The notes: generated by a model not told the origin, from the sequence alone. 64,000 nucleotides of DNA from Bacillus sp. FJAT-22090 (GCF_001278755.1 NZ_CP012601.1:434001-498000), one strand, 5' to 3'. Positions 33,068 to 43,534 are shown, counted from the stretch's first letter. A program made the numbers and translations.

Positions 33068-34771
33068 TTGGATAAAAAGACAATCATTAAAACTTTAGAA
33101 AAGATTGCATTATATATGGAGTTGCAGGGTGAGAATCCTTTTAAAGTTTCTGCATTTCGGAAAGCTGCCCAAGTAATAGAATTAGATTCAAGAAGTCTTT
33201 CAGAAATGGATAATATTTTATCACTTAAAGGGATCGGTGCTGCGACAGGAGCTGTTATTGAAGATTTGATGAATAAAGGAGAATCCTCTTTCCTAATTGA
33301 ACTACAAAATTCAGTGCCAAGTGGATTACTTCCTATGTTAAAAATACCTGGGCTTGGCGGTAAGAAAATTGCAAAGCTTTATAAAGAATTACAAATAGAT
33401 TCAATTGAAGCATTGAAAGAAGCATGTGAATCACATAAGGTTCAAAAACTTCCTGGCTTTGCCGCGAAGACAGAAGTGAAAATACTAGCTGAATTAGAAA
33501 ACTTTCAAGTGAAACCTGAAAGAAGTGCAGTTTGGCTATTAGAGCCAATTGTTGAAATAATTAATGAGAAGCTTTCACATATTACCGCGATTGAAAAATT
33601 TTCTGTTGCGGGTTCTTATAGACGGGTAAAGGAAGCAAGTAAGGACATTGACTTTATCATTGCAACAGAGTACCCAATCGAAGTTAGAGAAGAAATTTTG
33701 AAAGTTCTCCCGGTTTTAAAAGTTATTGCTGCTGGCGACACAAAAGTTTCTATTACACTTGACGTAGAGAATGAGGTAGACGTTGACTTTCGTTTAGTAA
33801 ACATTGATCAATTTGCCTCCGCTCTCAACCATTTTACAGGTTTAAAAGATCATAATATTAAAATGAGGCAAATTGCAAAGGACCAAGGGAAAAAAATAAG
33901 TGAATACGGTGTGGAGTTAGAAGACGGGACAGTTCAGCATTTTAAAACTGAGGAGGAATTCTATGCATTTTTCGATTTGCCATTTATTCCCCCAACTGTT
34001 CGAGAGGATGGCTCAGAATTTACAAAACTAGATCAGCTATCACGACTTGTAAAGTTAGAGGATATAAAGGCAGACCTTCATATGCATACTACTTGGTCTG
34101 ATGGAGCTTATTCCATAGAGGAAATGGTGGAAGCTTGTCGAACTAAAGGATATTCGCATTTAGTCATTACGGATCATTCCGATTATTTAAAAGTAGCAAA
34201 TGGACTAACAAAAGAGCGTTTGTTGCATCAAATAGAAACAATTCACGAGATAAACGAAAAGTATACAGACATCGAAATATTTACTGGAACAGAAATGGAT
34301 ATTCTACCTGATGGCTCGCTAGACTTTGATGAGGATGTATTAAAACAATTGGATTTTGTTATTGCTTCGATCCATTCAAGTTTTAGTCAGCCAGAGGAGA
34401 AAATAATGGAGCGTTTGTTTAACGCTATTAAAAATCCTTTTGTTCACATGATTGCCCACCCTACCGGAAGAATAATTGAAACTCGGAATGGGTACAATCC
34501 CGATGTCCCGACTTTAATCGAGTGGGCAAAGGAATATGGAAAGATACTTGAGCTCAATGCTAGCCCTTATCGGTTAGATTTAAAAACAGAATATTTAAGG
34601 ATCGCAAAAGAATTAGGTGTTCCGATTGCCATAAATACGGATGCTCATCATATAATCCAACTTAAATACATGGATCTTGGAGTACGTTATGCACAAAAAG
34701 CTTGGTTATCCAAAGATGAAATTGTGAATACATGGTCATTGGATATGTTTAAGCAATTTATAACGAAATAA
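33068..34771 (+). CDS. polX: DNA polymerase/3'-5' exonuclease PolX
   Basis: A 567-residue family X polymerase. Residues 1-140 hold the HhH DNA-binding helices (SLKGIGAATGAVIEDLM, LKIPGLGGKKIAKLY). The palm includes GSYRRVKEASKDIDFIIAT with the catalytic Asp pair and DVDFRLV. From residue 335 on is a PHP domain (ADLHMHTTWSDGAYSIEEMV, VITDHSDYL, ASIHSSFSQ, INTDAHH) giving metal-dependent exonuclease. It works in base excision repair gap filling. TTG start after AAAGGGG. Same order as in B. subtilis (yshC). Confidence 0.95.
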   Translation: MDKKTIIKTLEKIALYMELQGENPFKVSAFRKAAQVIELDSRSLSEMDNILSLKGIGAATGAVIEDLMNKGESSFLIELQNSVPSGLLPMLKIPGLGGKKIAKLYKELQIDSIEALKEACESHKVQKLPGFAAKTEVKILAELENFQVKPERSAVWLLEPIVEIINEKLSHITAIEKFSVAGSYRRVKEASKDIDFIIATEYPIEVREEILKVLPVLKVIAAGDTKVSITLDVENEVDVDFRLVNIDQFASALNHFTGLKDHNIKMRQIAKDQGKKISEYGVELEDGTVQHFKTEEEFYAFFDLPFIPPTVREDGSEFTKLDQLSRLVKLEDIKADLHMHTTWSDGAYSIEEMVEACRTKGYSHLVITDHSDYLKVANGLTKERLLHQIETIHEINEKYTDIEIFTGTEMDILPDGSLDFDEDVLKQLDFVIASIHSSFSQPEEKIMERLFNAIKNPFVHMIAHPTGRIIETRNGYNPDVPTLIEWAKEYGKILELNASPYRLDLKTEYLRIAKELGVPIAINTDAHHIIQLKYMDLGVRYAQKAWLSKDEIVNTWSLDMFKQFITK

Positions 34772-34786
34772 ATAGGAGGTGCCTTA

Positions 34787-37150
34787 GTGATAACTGAAAG
34801 AGCACTGAAAACATTAGAATATTATAAAATTAGAGAAGAAGTTTCGAAATACTGTACGTCTTCTATAGGAAAAAGTCATATAGAGGCGCTTGTTCCTTCT
34901 GTGGACTATGCAAAAGTAACTAAGCTTTTGGAAGAAATGGATGAAGGCTTAACTGTACTACGACTACGAGGTAATGTTCCAATGGGGGGAATCACAGATA
35001 TACGTCCCCATGCTAAACGAGCGCAAATAGGTGGAATGTTAAGTCCAATGGAGCTTATGGAAACAGCAAGCACCATACGTGCAAGTAAAATTTTACGTCA
35101 ATTTTTAGAAAATGTGTCGGAAACTGAAGATGTGGAGATAGCTCACCTTCTAGAAAAAAAGGAAGCCATTCCTATTCTAACTGCATTAGAACACGAAATA
35201 AATGATTGCATCGATGAAAATGGTACCGTTTTAGATAGCGCTAGTAGTACACTAAGATCTATTCGTCAGCAACTACGTATTTACGTAGGACGCGTACGTG
35301 AAAAATTAGAGAGCTATACTAGAGGTGCAAATGCATCTAAAATGTTGTCTGATTCAATTATTACGATTCGTAATGACCGCTATGTTATACCTGTGAAATC
35401 AGAATATAGAAGCCATTATGGAGGAATTATTCATGATCAATCTTCTTCGGGGCAAACGCTTTTTATTGAACCATCTGCAGTTGTTCAATTGAATAATGAT
35501 ATTCGGGGTTTGAAAGTAAAAGAACAAGAAGAAATTGAACGAATCTTAATCAAGCTAACAGCAGAAGTTGAAGTAGTAGGTCACGAAATTTTTCAATTAG
35601 TTAATATACTAGGCGAAATTGACGCTATTCTAGCCAAAGCAAAATATGGACAAGCGGAGAAATGTACGATGCCGCTTATTAATAATGAAGGATATATTAG
35701 GTTAGTAAAAGCACGACATCCACTTATTCCTGTAGACTCCGCTGTTACAAATACAATTGAATTTGGAAGAGATATTACGGCTATTGTTATTACAGGTCCT
35801 AATACAGGGGGGAAGACCGTTACACTAAAAACAGTAGGTTTATGTACTTTGATGGCACAAAGTGGAATACCAATCCCTGCTTTAGACGGTTCTGAAGTAG
35901 CTTTGTTTGAATCGGTATTTGCAGACATCGGGGACGAGCAATCTATTGAACAAAGTTTAAGTACATTCTCCTCACACATGGTCAATATCGTAGATATCCT
36001 AAAGAAATATGATGAAAAGTCTTTAATATTATTTGATGAGCTTGGTGCAGGTACTGATCCTCAAGAAGGAGCTGCCCTTGCAATATCTATTTTGGATGCG
36101 GTCCATGGAACAGGAGCACGCGTTATGGCGACTACTCACTATCCTGAACTAAAAGCATATGGCTATAATCGTCCTGGGGTGGCAAATGCAAGTGTGGAGT
36201 TTGATATTGAAACACTAAGTCCGACTTATAAACTGTTAATCGGAGTTCCTGGTCGCAGTAATGCATTTGAAATTTCGGAACGTTTAGGGCTTCCAACTCA
36301 TATTATTTCCCAGGCTCAATCCTTTACTGGTACGGACCGTGGGGAAGTAAATTCCATGATTGCATCTCTTGAAGAAAGTAGAAGGCAAGCAGAAAAAGAT
36401 GCGGAAGAAACAGAAGAACAGTTAGTAGAAGCACGTCAAGTAAAAGAAGAGTTAGAACAAAAACTATCAGAACTTGATAAGAAGAAAGAGCAATTAGAGC
36501 AAAAAGCAAAGGAAAAAGCAAAGAAAATAGTGGAAGACGCAAGACGTGAAGCGGATGAAATTATTAGTGAGTTACGAAAGATGCAAGCAAATACGCATAA
36601 GCTCGTAAAAGAACATGAATTAATTGACGCAAAAAAACGTTTGGAAGAGGCATTACCGAACAATCCGGTTCTTAAAAAACAAAAGAAATTAAACGAACAA
36701 CTGAAAGAATTAAAAGCAGGTGACGAAGTAAAGGTACTTAGTTTTGGTCAAAAAGGTACATTGCTTGAAAAGCTATCCAACACTGAGTGGTCAGTACAAA
36801 TAGGTATGCTGAAAATGAAGCTTGATGAAGCAGATTTGGAATATATAAAACCTGAAAAACAAAAACAAACAGTATCAGTTAATGCGGTTAGAGGAAGAGA
36901 CTCACATGTGAAACTCGAGCTAGATCTTCGAGGAGAAAGATACGAAGATGCAATTATCCGTACAGAAAAATATTTAGATGACGCAATACTTGCCAACTAT
37001 CCACGTGTTTCCATTATTCATGGGAAAGGCACTGGTGTATTAAGGCAAGCTATTCAACAATATTTGAAAAACCACACTCGAGTGAAAAGTTATCGATATG
37101 GAGAAGCGGGAGAAGGCGGACATGGAGTTACAGTAGTTGAATTAAAGTAA
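34787..37150 (+). CDS. mutS2: Endonuclease MutS2
   Basis: A 787-residue protein. It has the MutS core and ATPase without the mismatch recognition domain: Walker [49 protein letters not shown] long coiled coil (about 510-630) leads to the C-terminal Smr nuclease domain ([12 protein letters not shown]...[11 protein letters not shown]). MutS2 acts on branched DNA or, in B. subtilis, in ribosome rescue after collisions. GTG start at 34787 behind AGGAGG, 15 bases from polX. Confidence 0.96.
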   Translation: MITERALKTLEYYKIREEVSKYCTSSIGKSHIEALVPSVDYAKVTKLLEEMDEGLTVLRLRGNVPMGGITDIRPHAKRAQIGGMLSPMELMETASTIRASKILRQFLENVSETEDVEIAHLLEKKEAIPILTALEHEINDCIDENGTVLDSASSTLRSIRQQLRIYVGRVREKLESYTRGANASKMLSDSIITIRNDRYVIPVKSEYRSHYGGIIHDQSSSGQTLFIEPSAVVQLNNDIRGLKVKEQEEIERILIKLTAEVEVVGHEIFQLVNILGEIDAILAKAKYGQAEKCTMPLINNEGYIRLVKARHPLIPVDSAVTNTIEFGRDITAIVITGPNTGGKTVTLKTVGLCTLMAQSGIPIPALDGSEVALFESVFADIGDEQSIEQSLSTFSSHMVNIVDILKKYDEKSLILFDELGAGTDPQEGAALAISILDAVHGTGARVMATTHYPELKAYGYNRPGVANASVEFDIETLSPTYKLLIGVPGRSNAFEISERLGLPTHIISQAQSFTGTDRGEVNSMIASLEESRRQAEKDAEETEEQLVEARQVKEELEQKLSELDKKKEQLEQKAKEKAKKIVEDARREADEIISELRKMQANTHKLVKEHELIDAKKRLEEALPNNPVLKKQKKLNEQLKELKAGDEVKVLSFGQKGTLLEKLSNTEWSVQIGMLKMKLDEADLEYIKPEKQKQTVSVNAVRGRDSHVKLELDLRGERYEDAIIRTEKYLDDAILANYPRVSIIHGKGTGVLRQAIQQYLKNHTRVKSYRYGEAGEGGHGVTVVELK

Positions 37151-37218
37151 AATATTAAATTTTGAAACCTTTTATTTTGTTGAACGTAGAGTAAGAAAAG
37201 TTTAAAGGGGTTATTTAA

Positions 37219-37632
37219 ATGATACTATTAAGTTTTTGGTCGAACCCACTTGTAGAGTCTGCTGGCTATTTTAGCGTAGTCATATTGTGCTTAGTCGTTT
37301 CCATGGTAATATTTGAAATCGTAACAAAGTATAAAAATTGGGCAGAAATCAGAAACGGGAATATAGCTGTTGCAATGGCAACAGGAGGGAAAATATTTGG
37401 TGTATGTAATATTTTCCGTTACTCAATTGAACAACATAATTCACTTTTTGAAATGATTGGATGGGGAGGGTTTGGCTTTTTCCTGCTCATCATTGCATAT
37501 TGGTTATTTGAATTTTTAACACCCTCTTTTAATGTGGACAAAGAAATTGAACAGGACAACCGTTCTGTTGGTTTTATTTCTCTCATAATTTCCGTAGGTT
37601 TGTCATTTGTTATTGGTGCAAGTATTTCTTAG
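37219..37632 (+). CDS. yshE: DUF350 membrane protein YshE
   Basis: A 137-residue protein with four membrane segments; IVTKYKNWAEIRNGNIAVAMATGGKIFGV is the DUF350 signature (YjfL-like). Function unknown. AAAGGGG before the ATG. It follows mutS2 as yshE does in B. subtilis and is followed after 11 bases by a very short ORF. Confidence 0.9.
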   Translation: MILLSFWSNPLVESAGYFSVVILCLVVSMVIFEIVTKYKNWAEIRNGNIAVAMATGGKIFGVCNIFRYSIEQHNSLFEMIGWGGFGFFLLIIAYWLFEFLTPSFNVDKEIEQDNRSVGFISLIISVGLSFVIGASIS

Positions 37633-37643
37633 GAGAGATTAAA

Positions 37644-37724
37644 ATGGAAAAATTATCGAAAGTGTTAATAGCAGTAGGCATATGTTTTGTTATAGTCGGA
37701 ATAGTATATGTAGTAATCAATTAA
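37644..37724 (+). CDS. 26-residue single-span membrane microprotein
   Basis: ATG at 37644 behind AGGAGAG at a good distance, 26 codons and TAA. The product is MEKLSKVLIAVG followed by ICFVIVGIVYVVIN, one hydrophobic helix after a short positively charged end, so it would sit in the membrane with its N-terminus inside. It follows yshE by 11 bases and precedes a terminator, so it has the layout of a real last gene of the operon. I know no named family. It is too short for ordinary gene finders. Confidence 0.6.
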   Translation: MEKLSKVLIAVGICFVIVGIVYVVIN

Positions 37725-37753
37725 GAATGAGCAGCCAACTCATTCATTTTTTT
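37725..37753 (+). terminator. Terminator of the mutS2-yshE operon
   Basis: GAATGAG (37725-37731) pairs with CTCATTC (37739-37745) and is followed by a T-tract. Confidence 0.75.
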
Positions 37754-37761
37754 ACAAGGAA

Positions 37762-37790
37762 TTGAATTGTCATTCATTTTTCATTATAAT
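37762..37790 (+). promoter_or_regulatory. sigma-A promoter of lcfA
   Basis: TTGAAT, 17 bases, TATAAT (37785-37790). The spacer carries TGTCATTCATT, a possible FadR half-site. Confidence 0.6.
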
Positions 37791-37838
37791 CAAAAATAGG
37801 AATATTCACGCTATTATAAAACAAAGGGGGTTTTTATA

Positions 37839-39533
37839 ATGACAGAAAGAAGATGGTTATCAAATTATCCACCTGAAATACCGCATACGCTTGATTATGA
37901 AGCTATTCCAGTTCAAGAATATCTAACTAGATCGTATAAAAAGTTCCCATCAAATGTTGCTATTCATTTCATGGGAAAGGATATTACGTACAAAGAACTC
38001 TATGAATCTTCTTTAAAGTTCGCGAATTATCTGCAAACTTTAGGAATTCAAAAAGGTGATCGAGTAGCTATTATGTTGCCAAACTGTCCACAAGGGGTTA
38101 TTGGATACTATGGCGCACTTTATGCAGGGGCAATTGTTGTTCAGACAAACCCATTGTATACTGAAAGAGAAATATCCTACCAAATGAAAGATTCGGGTGC
38201 AAAAGTTATATTAGCAATGGACATTTTATTCCCTCGAATCTCAAAAATTTTAAAAGAGACAGAGCTTGAAAATATTATTATTACAGGTATTAAAGATTAC
38301 TTGCCTTTCCCTAAAAATGTAGTGTATCCATTTATTCAAAAGAAGCAATATGGATTTAGTGTAAAAGTAGAGCATCGTGGTATGAATCATCTATTCCCTG
38401 AAATTATGAAAGTCGCAAAAGCGGAACCTATTAAACTAGAGTTTGATTTTGAAGAAGATATCGCTCTTTTACAATACACTGGGGGTACAACCGGATTTCC
38501 TAAAGGAGTTATGTTGACACATAAAAATTTAGTATCGAATACTGCTATGTGTACCGCTTGGAATTATAAATGTGTTGAAGGAGAAGAAAGTATCTTAGGA
38601 GTCCTTCCATTCTTTCATGTATATGGCCTGACTACTGTATTGATTTTCTCCGTAATGTTAGGGAATAGAATGATATTATTACCTAAGTTTGATGTGGAGA
38701 CTACACTTAAAACGATAGATAAGCAAAAACCAACTATATTTCCCGGTGCTCCAACAATTTATATCGGTCTTTTAAATCATCCTGATATTCAAAAATATGA
38801 CTTATCCTCGATCGTTGCTTGTTTAAGCGGTTCAGCTGCTTTACCAGCTGAAGTTCAAGAGAAGTTTGAAAAAGTTACTGGTGGTCGATTAGTGGAGGGT
38901 TATGGTTTAACAGAGACTTCCCCTGTTACCCATGCTAATTTAATATATAGTGACGAACGTGTAAAAGGATCAGTAGGTATTCCATGGCCAGACACGGATG
39001 CTGCTATTTTTAATGTTGACTCGACGATTCCGCTACCTCCTGGTGAAATAGGTGAAATAGCTGTTAAAGGACCTCAAGTAATGAAGGGCTATTGGAAACG
39101 TCCAGAGGAGACAGCTATGTCGATGCGTGATGGATGGTTTTTAACAGGTGATTTAGGGTATATGGATGAAAACGGTTTCTTTTACGTTGTTGATCGTAAA
39201 AAAGACATGATAATAGCAGGAGGGTACAATATTTATCCTCGTGACGTTGAAGAAATATTATATGAACACCCTGAAGTCCAAGAGTGTGTTGTAGCAGGTG
39301 TACCCGACCCTTATCGTGGGGAAACGGTTAAGGCGTTTATCGTTTTAAAAGAAGGTGCAAGAGTTACAGAGGAAGATTTAAATCAGTTCTGTCGTGAAAA
39401 TCTAGCAGCTTTTAAAGTTCCTAGAATCTATGAATTTAGAAAAGAACTACCAAAAACAGCTGTCGGAAAGATATTACGAAGAAAGTTAATTGAAGAAGAA
39501 AAAGAAAAATTAACACAAGCACTCGAGGCATAA
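37839..39533 (+). CDS. lcfA: Long-chain fatty acid-CoA ligase
   Basis: A 564-residue AMP-forming ligase: P-loop YTGGTTGFPKGVMLTHKN, LPFFHVYGLT, GYGLTETSPVTH, GWFLTGDLGYMDENGFFYVVDRKKDMIIAGGYNIYPRDVEE and the C-terminal lysine motif PKTAVGKILRR. It activates imported fatty acids to acyl-CoA for beta-oxidation. Followed by fadR, enoyl-CoA hydratase and etfBA in the B. subtilis order. AAAGGGGG before the ATG. Confidence 0.95.
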   Translation: MTERRWLSNYPPEIPHTLDYEAIPVQEYLTRSYKKFPSNVAIHFMGKDITYKELYESSLKFANYLQTLGIQKGDRVAIMLPNCPQGVIGYYGALYAGAIVVQTNPLYTEREISYQMKDSGAKVILAMDILFPRISKILKETELENIIITGIKDYLPFPKNVVYPFIQKKQYGFSVKVEHRGMNHLFPEIMKVAKAEPIKLEFDFEEDIALLQYTGGTTGFPKGVMLTHKNLVSNTAMCTAWNYKCVEGEESILGVLPFFHVYGLTTVLIFSVMLGNRMILLPKFDVETTLKTIDKQKPTIFPGAPTIYIGLLNHPDIQKYDLSSIVACLSGSAALPAEVQEKFEKVTGGRLVEGYGLTETSPVTHANLIYSDERVKGSVGIPWPDTDAAIFNVDSTIPLPPGEIGEIAVKGPQVMKGYWKRPEETAMSMRDGWFLTGDLGYMDENGFFYVVDRKKDMIIAGGYNIYPRDVEEILYEHPEVQECVVAGVPDPYRGETVKAFIVLKEGARVTEEDLNQFCRENLAAFKVPRIYEFRKELPKTAVGKILRRKLIEEEKEKLTQALEA

Positions 39534-39540
39534 TTCAAGA

Positions 39541-39594
39541 TTGACATTCAGAAAAATTAAATATAATATAAAAATATGAATGAATCATCATTCA
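39541..39594 (+). promoter_or_regulatory. Promoter and FadR operator before fadR
   Basis: TTGACA at 39541 and TATAAT at 39562 (spacing 15, slightly short). Directly after lies TGAATGAATCATCATTCA (39577-39594), which agrees fully with the B. subtilis FadR box TGAATGAMTANTCATTCA. Binding there would block transcription, with release by long-chain acyl-CoA. Confidence 0.88.
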
Positions 39595-39619
39595 TATTTT
39601 TATTTTGGTGGTGAATTCA

Positions 39620-40201
39620 TTGAAGAAAGACAAGCCTAAGTATAAACAAATTATCGATGCGGCAATTATTGTTATTGCAGAAAATGGCTATCATCAATCA
39701 CAAGTTTCAAAAATAGCTAAACAAGCAGGTGTAGCCGACGGTACGATCTATTTATACTTTAAAAACAAGGAAGACATTTTAATCTCAGTTTTCGAAGAGA
39801 AGATGGAGATGTTCGCAGATAATTTAAAAGTTATTTTAGAAGAAAATACGACATCCTCCGAGAAATTATTTAAAATGATCGAAAATCATTTTAATGTATT
39901 AGCAGAAGATCATCATTTAGCAACAGTGACTCAATTAGAGTTAAGACAATCTAATTTAGCGCTAAGACTAAGAATCAATGAGATACTGAAAAACTATCTA
40001 GTTTTATTGGATACTATATTAAAAGAAGGAATTGAAAATGGTGAATTTGATCCAACGATCGATATTCGCTTAGCAAGACAGATGGTTTTTGGTACAATTG
40101 ATGAGACGACTACTACTTGGGTAATGAATGAATACAAGTATGATTTAATTGCCTTAACAGAAAAAGTACATCGTCTATTATTTAAGGGGTTAAAAGCATA
40201 A
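39620..40201 (+). CDS. fadR: TetR-family fatty acid degradation regulator FadR
   Basis: About 193 residues. The N-terminal HTH (YKQIIDAAIIVIAENGYHQSQVSKIAKQAGVADGTIYLYFKNKEDILISVF) is nearly the same as in B. subtilis FadR, as is TVTQLELRQSNLALRLRINEILKNYL in the ligand domain. It represses beta-oxidation genes until acyl-CoA binds. I start it at TTG 39620, six bases after GGTGGTG, giving MKKDKPKYKQ; the upstream TTG at 39605 has no such site. Its own operator lies immediately upstream. Confidence 0.95.
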   Translation: MKKDKPKYKQIIDAAIIVIAENGYHQSQVSKIAKQAGVADGTIYLYFKNKEDILISVFEEKMEMFADNLKVILEENTTSSEKLFKMIENHFNVLAEDHHLATVTQLELRQSNLALRLRINEILKNYLVLLDTILKEGIENGEFDPTIDIRLARQMVFGTIDETTTTWVMNEYKYDLIALTEKVHRLLFKGLKA

Positions 40202-40219
40202 CAAAGGGGAAGTGAACAG

Positions 40220-40993
40220 ATGGAATTTTTGTCATGGACTATTGAGGGTGGAGTAGCAACAGCTACGATCAACCGTCCGCCAGCAAATGCGTTGGCAAGA
40301 GGGGTTATATTAGAAATAAATGAATTACTGGATGCAGTAGAACACGATGAATCTGTCCGAGTTATATTGTTAAGGGGAGAAGGAAGATTCTTTTCAGCAG
40401 GAGCTGATATTAAAGAGTTTACTTCCATTTCTTCAGGAGCAGAATTTTCTGAATTGGCAGCAAGTGGTCAATCTATCTTTGAAAGACTAGAAACATTCTC
40501 CAAACCAGTCATTGCTGCAATTCATGGAGCTGCACTCGGTGGTGGTCTTGAACTAGCAATGAGCTGTCATATAAGACTAGTTGCAGAGAATGCTAAGCTA
40601 GGGCTACCTGAGTTACAACTAGGATTAATACCTGGTTTTGCAGGAACGCAACGTCTACCTCGTTATGTTGGTTTTGCGAAAGCGGCAGAGATGTTATTAA
40701 CGAGTGATCCAATAAGTGGCAAAGATGCTGCGCAATTTGGACTTGCAAATCATGCATATCCGGAAGAAGAGCTATTTAATAGAGCACAAGAACTTGCAAG
40801 TAAAATTGCAACTAAAAGTCCTATTGCTGTTAAAGCAGCACTTGAAATGCTTCAATTTGTCAAACCGGCGTCATACCATGAAGGCGTGAAAGCGGAAGCA
40901 AGTGCATTTGGAACCGTTTTTGTTTCGGAAGATGCAAAAGAAGGTATTACTGCATTTTTAGAAAAAAGAAATCCTGTATTTAAAGGGAAGTAA
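40220..40993 (+). CDS. fadB: Enoyl-CoA hydratase
   Basis: A 257-residue crotonase: RPPANALARGVILEINELL, GRFFSAGADIKEFT (oxyanion hole), AAIHGAALGGGLELAMSCHIRL, LGLPELQLGLIPGFAGTQRLPRYVG with the acidic catalytic residue. It hydrates 2-enoyl-CoA in beta-oxidation. The gene matches the small enoyl-CoA hydratase called fadB in the B. subtilis lcfA-fadR operon, not the large bifunctional FadB of enterics. AAAGGGG before the ATG. Confidence 0.92.
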   Translation: MEFLSWTIEGGVATATINRPPANALARGVILEINELLDAVEHDESVRVILLRGEGRFFSAGADIKEFTSISSGAEFSELAASGQSIFERLETFSKPVIAAIHGAALGGGLELAMSCHIRLVAENAKLGLPELQLGLIPGFAGTQRLPRYVGFAKAAEMLLTSDPISGKDAAQFGLANHAYPEEELFNRAQELASKIATKSPIAVKAALEMLQFVKPASYHEGVKAEASAFGTVFVSEDAKEGITAFLEKRNPVFKGK

Positions 40994-41027
40994 AAATAAT
41001 AATAAGATGCAATAGGAGGAATTCTAC

Positions 41028-41801
41028 ATGAATATTTATGTTTTAGTAAAACGTACATTTGATACAGAAGAAAAGATTGTTGTAAACGGTGGCAAAATTC
41101 AAGAAGACGGAGCAGAATTCATCATTAATCCATACGATGAATATGCAATTGAAGAAGCTATTCAAGTTCGTGATGCACATGGTGGAGAAGTAACTGTCTT
41201 AACGATGGGCGGAGAAGACGCTGAGAAACAACTTCGTACAGCACTAGCGATGGGAGCAGATAAGGCGGTTCTAATCAATACAGAGGATGATGTAGAAGAA
41301 TTGGATCAATTTACATCGGCTTATATTATTTCTGAATACTTAAAAGATAAAAATCCAGACTTAATCTTAGCAGGTAACGTTGCGATTGACGGTGGTTCTG
41401 GTCAAGTTGGTCCGCGTGTTGCAGAATTACTAGGCATCAATTATGTTACAACTATTACTAATTTAGAAATTGATGGAACTACAGTGACTATCAAACGTGA
41501 CGTAGAAGGAGATACAGAAGTTTTGGAAACTTCTTTACCACTATTAGTAACAGCTCAACAGGGACTAAACGAACCACGTTACCCATCATTGCCTGGAATT
41601 ATGAAAGCAAAGAAAAAACCTCTAGAAGAATTAGAGTTGGATGACTTAGATATTGATGAAGACGATGTAGAAGCAAAAACAGAAACAATTGAAATTTATT
41701 TACCTCCTAAAAAGGAAGCCGGAAAAATATTGGAAGGCGATTTAGCTGACCAAGTAAAAGAGTTAGTTCATTTACTTCATTCAGAAGCAAAAGTGATTTA
41801 A
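41028..41801 (+). CDS. etfB: Electron transfer flavoprotein beta subunit
   Basis: A 257-residue EtfB: MNIYVLVKRTFDTEEKI, NPYDEYAIEEAIQVRDAHGGEVTVLTMG, AMGADKAVLI, LAGNVAIDGGSGQVGPRVAELLG and the EtfAB signature region NEPRYPSLPGIMKAKKKPLEE. It binds AMP and with EtfA takes electrons from acyl-CoA dehydrogenases. AGGAGG before the ATG. Confidence 0.96.
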   Translation: MNIYVLVKRTFDTEEKIVVNGGKIQEDGAEFIINPYDEYAIEEAIQVRDAHGGEVTVLTMGGEDAEKQLRTALAMGADKAVLINTEDDVEELDQFTSAYIISEYLKDKNPDLILAGNVAIDGGSGQVGPRVAELLGINYVTTITNLEIDGTTVTIKRDVEGDTEVLETSLPLLVTAQQGLNEPRYPSLPGIMKAKKKPLEELELDDLDIDEDDVEAKTETIEIYLPPKKEAGKILEGDLADQVKELVHLLHSEAKVI

Positions 41802-41880
41802 TCATTTTCTTTAGAAGCTTCACATTTAAGTAGAGAACTGATTATGAACGAATTTATATTTAAAATAGGAGGAAATAAAC

Positions 41881-42858
41881 ATGTCTAAAAAAGTATTAGT
41901 ATTAGGAGAAGCACGTGAAGGTGCTTTACGTAATGTATCATACGAAGCAATTGCCGCTGCAAAACAAATTTCAAGTGGCGGAGAAGTAGTTAGTGTTCTC
42001 TTAGGAGATTCAGTGAAGGATTTTGCTGGTGAATTAGGAAAATTTGGAGCAGACCGCGTTATCACTGTAGAACATCCTCATTTAAAACAATATACTTCTG
42101 ATGGCTACGGGCAAGCATTACTTGCTGTAATTGACCAAGAGCAACCAGAAGCTATTGTTTTTGGACATACTGCATTAGGTAAAGATCTATCACCGAAAAT
42201 TGCTAGTAAATTACAAGTTGGCTTAGTATCGGATGTTACATCAATTGAGGGTGAAGGTGATTCAGCAGTATTTGTTCGCCCAATTTATTCTGGTAAAGCA
42301 TTTGAAAAGGTTAAAGTAAAAGAAGGAATTGAATTTATTACGATCCGTCCAAATAATATTGCACCACTTTCAAAAGATGATAGTAAATCAGTAGATGTTT
42401 CTTCGTTATCTGTTGATATTACGAATCTACGAACTATTATTAAAGAAGTAGTTCGTAAATCTACTGAAGGTGTTGACTTATCAGAGGCAAAAGTGGTTGT
42501 TGCTGGTGGACGTGGTGTGAAGAGTGAAGAAGGTTTCGCGCCTTTAAAAGAGCTTGCAGACGTTTTAGGTGGGGCAGTTGGAGCATCTCGTGGAGCTTGT
42601 GACGCGGACTATTGTGACTATTCACTGCAAATTGGTCAAACAGGAAAAGTTGTTACCCCAGACCTTTATATAGCAGCAGGTATTTCAGGAGCTATCCAAC
42701 ATTTAGCAGGTATGTCTAACTCGAAAATTATTGTTGCGATCAATAAAGATCCAGAAGCGAATATTTTCAAAGTAGCTGACTATGGTATTGTAGGAGATTT
42801 ATTTGAAGTAATTCCAATGCTTACAGAGGAATTTAAAAAGTTAAAAGTAAACGCTTAA
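41881..42858 (+). CDS. etfA: Electron transfer flavoprotein alpha subunit
   Basis: A 325-residue EtfA. The C-terminal FAD domain shows [69 protein letters not shown] and [24 protein letters not shown]. The pocket reads [10 protein letters not shown] where many homologues have GASRAAVD, a common variation. It follows etfB with AGGAGG. A terminator ends the operon. Confidence 0.96.
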   Translation: MSKKVLVLGEAREGALRNVSYEAIAAAKQISSGGEVVSVLLGDSVKDFAGELGKFGADRVITVEHPHLKQYTSDGYGQALLAVIDQEQPEAIVFGHTALGKDLSPKIASKLQVGLVSDVTSIEGEGDSAVFVRPIYSGKAFEKVKVKEGIEFITIRPNNIAPLSKDDSKSVDVSSLSVDITNLRTIIKEVVRKSTEGVDLSEAKVVVAGGRGVKSEEGFAPLKELADVLGGAVGASRGACDADYCDYSLQIGQTGKVVTPDLYIAAGISGAIQHLAGMSNSKIIVAINKDPEANIFKVADYGIVGDLFEVIPMLTEEFKKLKVNA

Positions 42859-42863
42859 AAAAT

Positions 42864-42894
42864 TGCTCGGCTCTCTTTGGAGCCGAGCTTTTGC
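42864..42894 (+). terminator. Terminator after etfA
   Basis: GCTCGGCTC, TCTTT loop, GGAGCCGAGC, TTTT. Confidence 0.9.
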
Positions 42895-42929
42895 TTGTAG
42901 GAGAGTAAGGGAGTAAGATGACACCCCTG

Positions 42930-43145
42930 GGGTTGTCCAATAAATAAGAAAATCGTTGAAATGGCTCCCTTTCCGCAGGGGTTACCTCTACCTCCTCGCT
43001 ACGTTCCAGGGTCTTCGATTAACGCTCTTACCGCAGGGAGTATCGCCTTTTTCAACGATTTTCTATATGTTGTTTGGAGGCACCTCGATCTCCCGCTAAA
43101 AGCGACTGGTAAGCTTCGAAAATCAAATGCTTCAACAGGTGTAAG
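42930..43145. repeat. GC-rich intergenic repeat, copy 3 (degenerate)
   Basis: GGGGTTGTCCAATAA at 42930 resembles the GGGGCTGTCCAATAA that opens the copy at 11681, and AAAAGCGACTGGTAAGCTTCG near 43097 resembles 29565-29588. AAATCGTTGAAA... (42951) and TTTCAACGATTTT (43051) form an inverted repeat around GC-rich sequence. No gene seen. Confidence 0.55.
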
Positions 43146-43215
43146 CTAATATGTAGAAGTAGCAATATGAGTCTGCTATAATCTATCTATAGTTAACCAA
43201 AGGAGGAATTTTTTT

Positions 43216-43530
43216 ATGGCAATAGTTCACGGAACAGATCAAACCTTCTCTCAAGAAGTGGAAAAAGGATTAGTATTAGTAGATTTTTGGGCAACATGGT
43301 GTGGCCCTTGTAAAATGATTGCTCCTGTTTTAGAAGAAATGGATGCTGAAATGAGCGATAAAGTAAAAATTGTAAAAGTAGATGTAGATGAAAACCAAGC
43401 AACTGCAAGTCAATTTGGCATCATGTCTATCCCAACTTTAGTATTATTTAAAGATGGGCAACCAGTAGACAAAGCAGTTGGTTTCCAACCAAAAGAAGCA
43501 TTAGTTCAATTTGTAGAAAAAAACGCATAA
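43216..43530 (+). CDS. trxA: Thioredoxin
   Basis: A 104-residue thioredoxin with the active site [14 protein letters not shown], cis-Pro in [11 protein letters not shown], and the usual length. General cytosolic disulfide reductant. AGGAGG before the ATG. In the B. subtilis order between etfA and uvrC. Confidence 0.98.
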   Translation: MAIVHGTDQTFSQEVEKGLVLVDFWATWCGPCKMIAPVLEEMDAEMSDKVKIVKVDVDENQATASQFGIMSIPTLVLFKDGQPVDKAVGFQPKEALVQFVEKNA

Positions 43531-43534
43531 TATT

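Noticed and set aside
42961-43149. 62-codon open frame between etfA and trxA
   Set aside because: Lies in a degenerate copy of the intergenic repeat and has no ribosome binding site.
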